From Deltaproteobacteria bacterium (GTDB lineage: Bacteria; Desulfobacterota; JADFXK01): DNA of 16,310 nt. Shown piece after piece: positions 14,642 to 16,310 of this stretch. A program made the translations under genes and the position numbers. The notes below the pieces were generated by a model. It saw nothing but the letters and a program-made list of their open reading frames with translations, was not told where the DNA came from and searched no databases. Numbering within the stretch: position 1 is the stretch's first letter; every line of letters starts with the position of its first letter. The stretch lies in assembly GCA_015233295.1 (NCBI GenBank), contig JADFYC010000038.1, positions 1 to 16,310 on the forward strand. Direction: 5' to 3'.

Positions 14642-15982
14642 TTACTTATAGGGGATGTGTCCCACGACAAACGTAAATACTTCGTCTAAAATCCCCAGGG
14701 CGGTGTCCACTTCTTCCCGGGTGATGACCAACGGCGGGTTGATCCGGAAATTAGCCTTGTAATCCATGGACACCATGCCGCGCTTCAGCGTCTCTAAAAA
14801 CATTTGTTTCGTCACGGCCTTGTCCAGCGGTTCTTTCGTCCGGCGGTCCTTGACCAGTTCCACCCCGATCATCAACCCGCGTCCCCTGACATCACCGATA
14901 AATTCAAATTTATTCTGGAGATTCCGCAATCCATTCAGAAAATACTCACCCACCAGGCGAGAATTGTCCACCAGGGACTCTTCCAGTAACGTCTTGATAG
15001 TGACCAAAGCCGCGGCGCTGGCCAGGGCGTTCCCCCCATAACTACTCGAAGACGAACTGGGCTTGGAATATGGCCGGCTATCCGTAATCTCGGTGGTCGA
15101 GATCAAGCCGCTAACCGGAAATCCACTGCCCAGGCCCTTACCGATAGTCATGATGTCGGGAACCACCCCGGTATGATTAGACCCAAACATCATCCCGGTG
15201 CGGCCGAACCCGGTGATCATCTCGTCGGCAATTAGTAAGGCGTCATGGTCTCGGGCAATTTCTACCAGTCCAGGCAGAAACTCCGGCGGCGGGATGATAT
15301 TCCCGGCCGTCCCTTGCATAGTTTCCACAATGATGGCGGAGAGACTACCTGCGGTGTTTTTCTCAATCACGGTTCGGATGAATTCCAAACAAAACATCCC
15401 ACATCCTGGATAGTCCATCTTGAACGGGCACCGGTAGCAGTCGGCGTAAGGAGCCAGATGGAGGCCCGGATACAAAGGTCCCCAATTTTGCTTCCATGGG
15501 TCGCCCAGCAGTCCCATGACTCCTCCGGTCTTGCCGTGAAACCCACCCCAAGATCCTAGAATCTCATATTTTTTGGTATATGATTTGGATAGCCGAACGG
15601 CAGCCTCGACGGCCTCCGCACCGCCGCTATAAAGCTGAATCTTATTCAAACCCGGCGGGGTCAAGGAGGCGATTAAGCTCAATAAGGCCACTCGGGCCTC
15701 GGAAGTGAAACTTCCCACCACCACTTTATCCAGTTGTTCTTTCAGAGCGGCAACGTATTTAGGATGAGTGTGGCCCAGGCTGCAAACCGCCACTCCGGCC
15801 ATAATATCCAGATAGCGCCGGCCGTCTAAATCAGTCAGCCAGCAACCTTGCGCCTCTTTAATGACCAGTTGAGACAGTTGCGCCACTTCCTGAAGTCCGG
15901 GCGACATATACTGTGATTCCTGACGACAGAGTTTTGAGGACATGGTCTCGGCCATGTGGCTGTCGTCACTTCGTGCATTCAT
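14642..15982 (-). CDS. Class III PLP-dependent aminotransferase
   Basis: Fold-type I, class III (acetylornithine/4-aminobutyrate/ornithine-type) aminotransferase, 446 residues, cytoplasmic; moves an amino group between an omega-amine or aldehyde and a keto acid. Visible motifs: DLDGRRYLDIMAGVAV (51-66), substrate/PLP-phosphate loop SGGAEAVEAAVRLSK (119-133), IIVETMQGTAGN (217-228), the IADEMITGFGRTG segment with Asp253, the PLP-binding Lys282 in IGKGLGSGFP, and VRGRGLMIGVEL. A cysteine-rich insert YRCPFKMDYPGCGMFC (C182, C185, C194, C198) occurs in a subset of this family. A serine run at 309-314 precedes YGGNALASAAAL, matching the usual GGNPLA step with Ala for Pro. Start: GGGAGG lies 5 bases ahead of ATG 15980-15982. 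It starts 22 bases after the ATP-grasp gene, so both are likely co-transcribed. Exact substrate unknown. Confidence 0.93.
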   Translation of the reverse strand: MNARSDDSHMAETMSSKLCRQESQYMSPGLQEVAQLSQLVIKEAQGCWLTDLDGRRYLDIMAGVAVCSLGHTHPKYVAALKEQLDKVVVGSFTSEARVALLSLIASLTPPGLNKIQLYSGGAEAVEAAVRLSKSYTKKYEILGSWGGFHGKTGGVMGLLGDPWKQNWGPLYPGLHLAPYADCYRCPFKMDYPGCGMFCLEFIRTVIEKNTAGSLSAIIVETMQGTAGNIIPPPEFLPGLVEIARDHDALLIADEMITGFGRTGMMFGSNHTGVVPDIMTIGKGLGSGFPVSGLISTTEITDSRPYSKPSSSSSSYGGNALASAAALVTIKTLLEESLVDNSRLVGEYFLNGLRNLQNKFEFIGDVRGRGLMIGVELVKDRRTKEPLDKAVTKQMFLETLKRGMVSMDYKANFRINPPLVITREEVDTALGILDEVFTFVVGHIPYK

Positions 15983-16004
15983 GCAAACCTCCCTATATTA
16001 AATA

Positions 16005-16310
16005 TCACGACCGGATCGGGTAGGTCCGGATAAGGTACCTGGCGATACCGCCGGCCGCGTCCAGACAGCATCTGGAAAAGCTGGGCCAATCATTCAGATC
16101 AATCAACACTACCTCACCCCGGGGGGTGATCACGGCATCTCCACCATAAATCTCCAAGCCGACCGCGGCTGCGGCTCTTTCGGCCAGGTCCGGCAACAGG
16201 TTGGGCCAGACCGGCAGGGGTTCCGCACCATCAGCGGCAAAAGCGCAGAAAAAATGGCCTTGCCCCGCGCCATAAAATTTGATCACCCGTCCTGGTACGT
16301 GGTCTTGAAC
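16005..16310 (-). CDS. ATP-grasp-type enzyme, C-terminal 101 residues (partial)
   Basis: The frame is open to the window edge, so the gene begins outside; the GTG at 16284-16286 is only an internal Val. The visible part reads VQDHVPGRVIKFYGAG, then GGDAVITPRGEVVLIDLNDW. The pairing of a V-I-K-x-Y strand with a later D-x-N motif (DLNDWPSF) is the metal- and ATP-binding end of an ATP-grasp fold, where carboxylate-amine ligases and inositol-phosphate kinases have their last catalytic residues. The end (CCLDAAGGIARYLIRT) is a short helix. Substrate cannot be told from this piece. It stands 22 bases before the class III aminotransferase, which argues that they belong to one pathway, for example making an amide or modified amino acid; that is inference. 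Confidence 0.7.
   Translation of the reverse strand, partial: VQDHVPGRVIKFYGAGQGHFFCAFAADGAEPLPVWPNLLPDLAERAAAAVGLEIYGGDAVITPRGEVVLIDLNDWPSFSRCCLDAAGGIARYLIRTYPIRS

Overview
The window looks like a chromosomal segment of a Gram-negative bacterium: it has an outer-membrane TolC-family channel with a signal peptide, a very long multi-PAS histidine kinase, and an ISL3-family insertion sequence. The overall style (many PAS domains, metallo-beta-lactamase-fold hydrolase, hydantoinase-type enzyme, short Cys-rich proteins) would suit an anaerobic Desulfobacterota (former Deltaproteobacteria) member, but that assignment is an inference from memory, not from a marker gene. No rRNA, tRNA or CRISPR array was seen.

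Layout. 1-127 is the 3' end of an ISL3-type insertion sequence that has cut a sensor kinase gene (98-3595, minus) inside its dimerisation region, so the ATPase domain is lost. 3626-5128 holds no intact gene; it contains decayed frames, including what looks like the N-terminus of a second ISL3-type transposase. A DEAD-box RNA helicase with a duplicated basic tail follows (5129-6817, plus). Next comes a small-protein region: a 65-aa CxxC protein (plus), a two-gene minus-strand operon of an MBL-fold hydrolase followed by a 338-aa protein of unknown family, and a 64-aa four-cysteine protein (plus). At 9972-10256 a strong-looking sigma-70 promoter with an A/T-rich upstream element is followed about 190 bases later by a perfect-looking intrinsic terminator with no convincing gene between them: a candidate small RNA.

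The right half is all on the minus strand. Reading in the direction of transcription: the C-terminal end of an ATP-grasp enzyme, a class III PLP aminotransferase, a Gfo/Idh/MocA-type oxidoreductase broken by a 2-base insertion in a short dinucleotide run, a TolC-family outer-membrane protein, and a hydantoinase B/oxoprolinase-type enzyme interrupted by one in-frame amber codon.

A common theme is gene damage: an IS truncation, a frameshift, a nonsense codon, and a 1.5-kb decayed interval. Either this lineage carries many recent pseudogenes here, or some lesions are sequencing errors; each is separately checkable. I did not find a clearly recognisable novel defence or biosynthetic system; the best candidates for something undescribed are the orphan promoter-terminator locus at 10002-10256 and the MBL/338-aa operon with its small Cys-protein neighbours.
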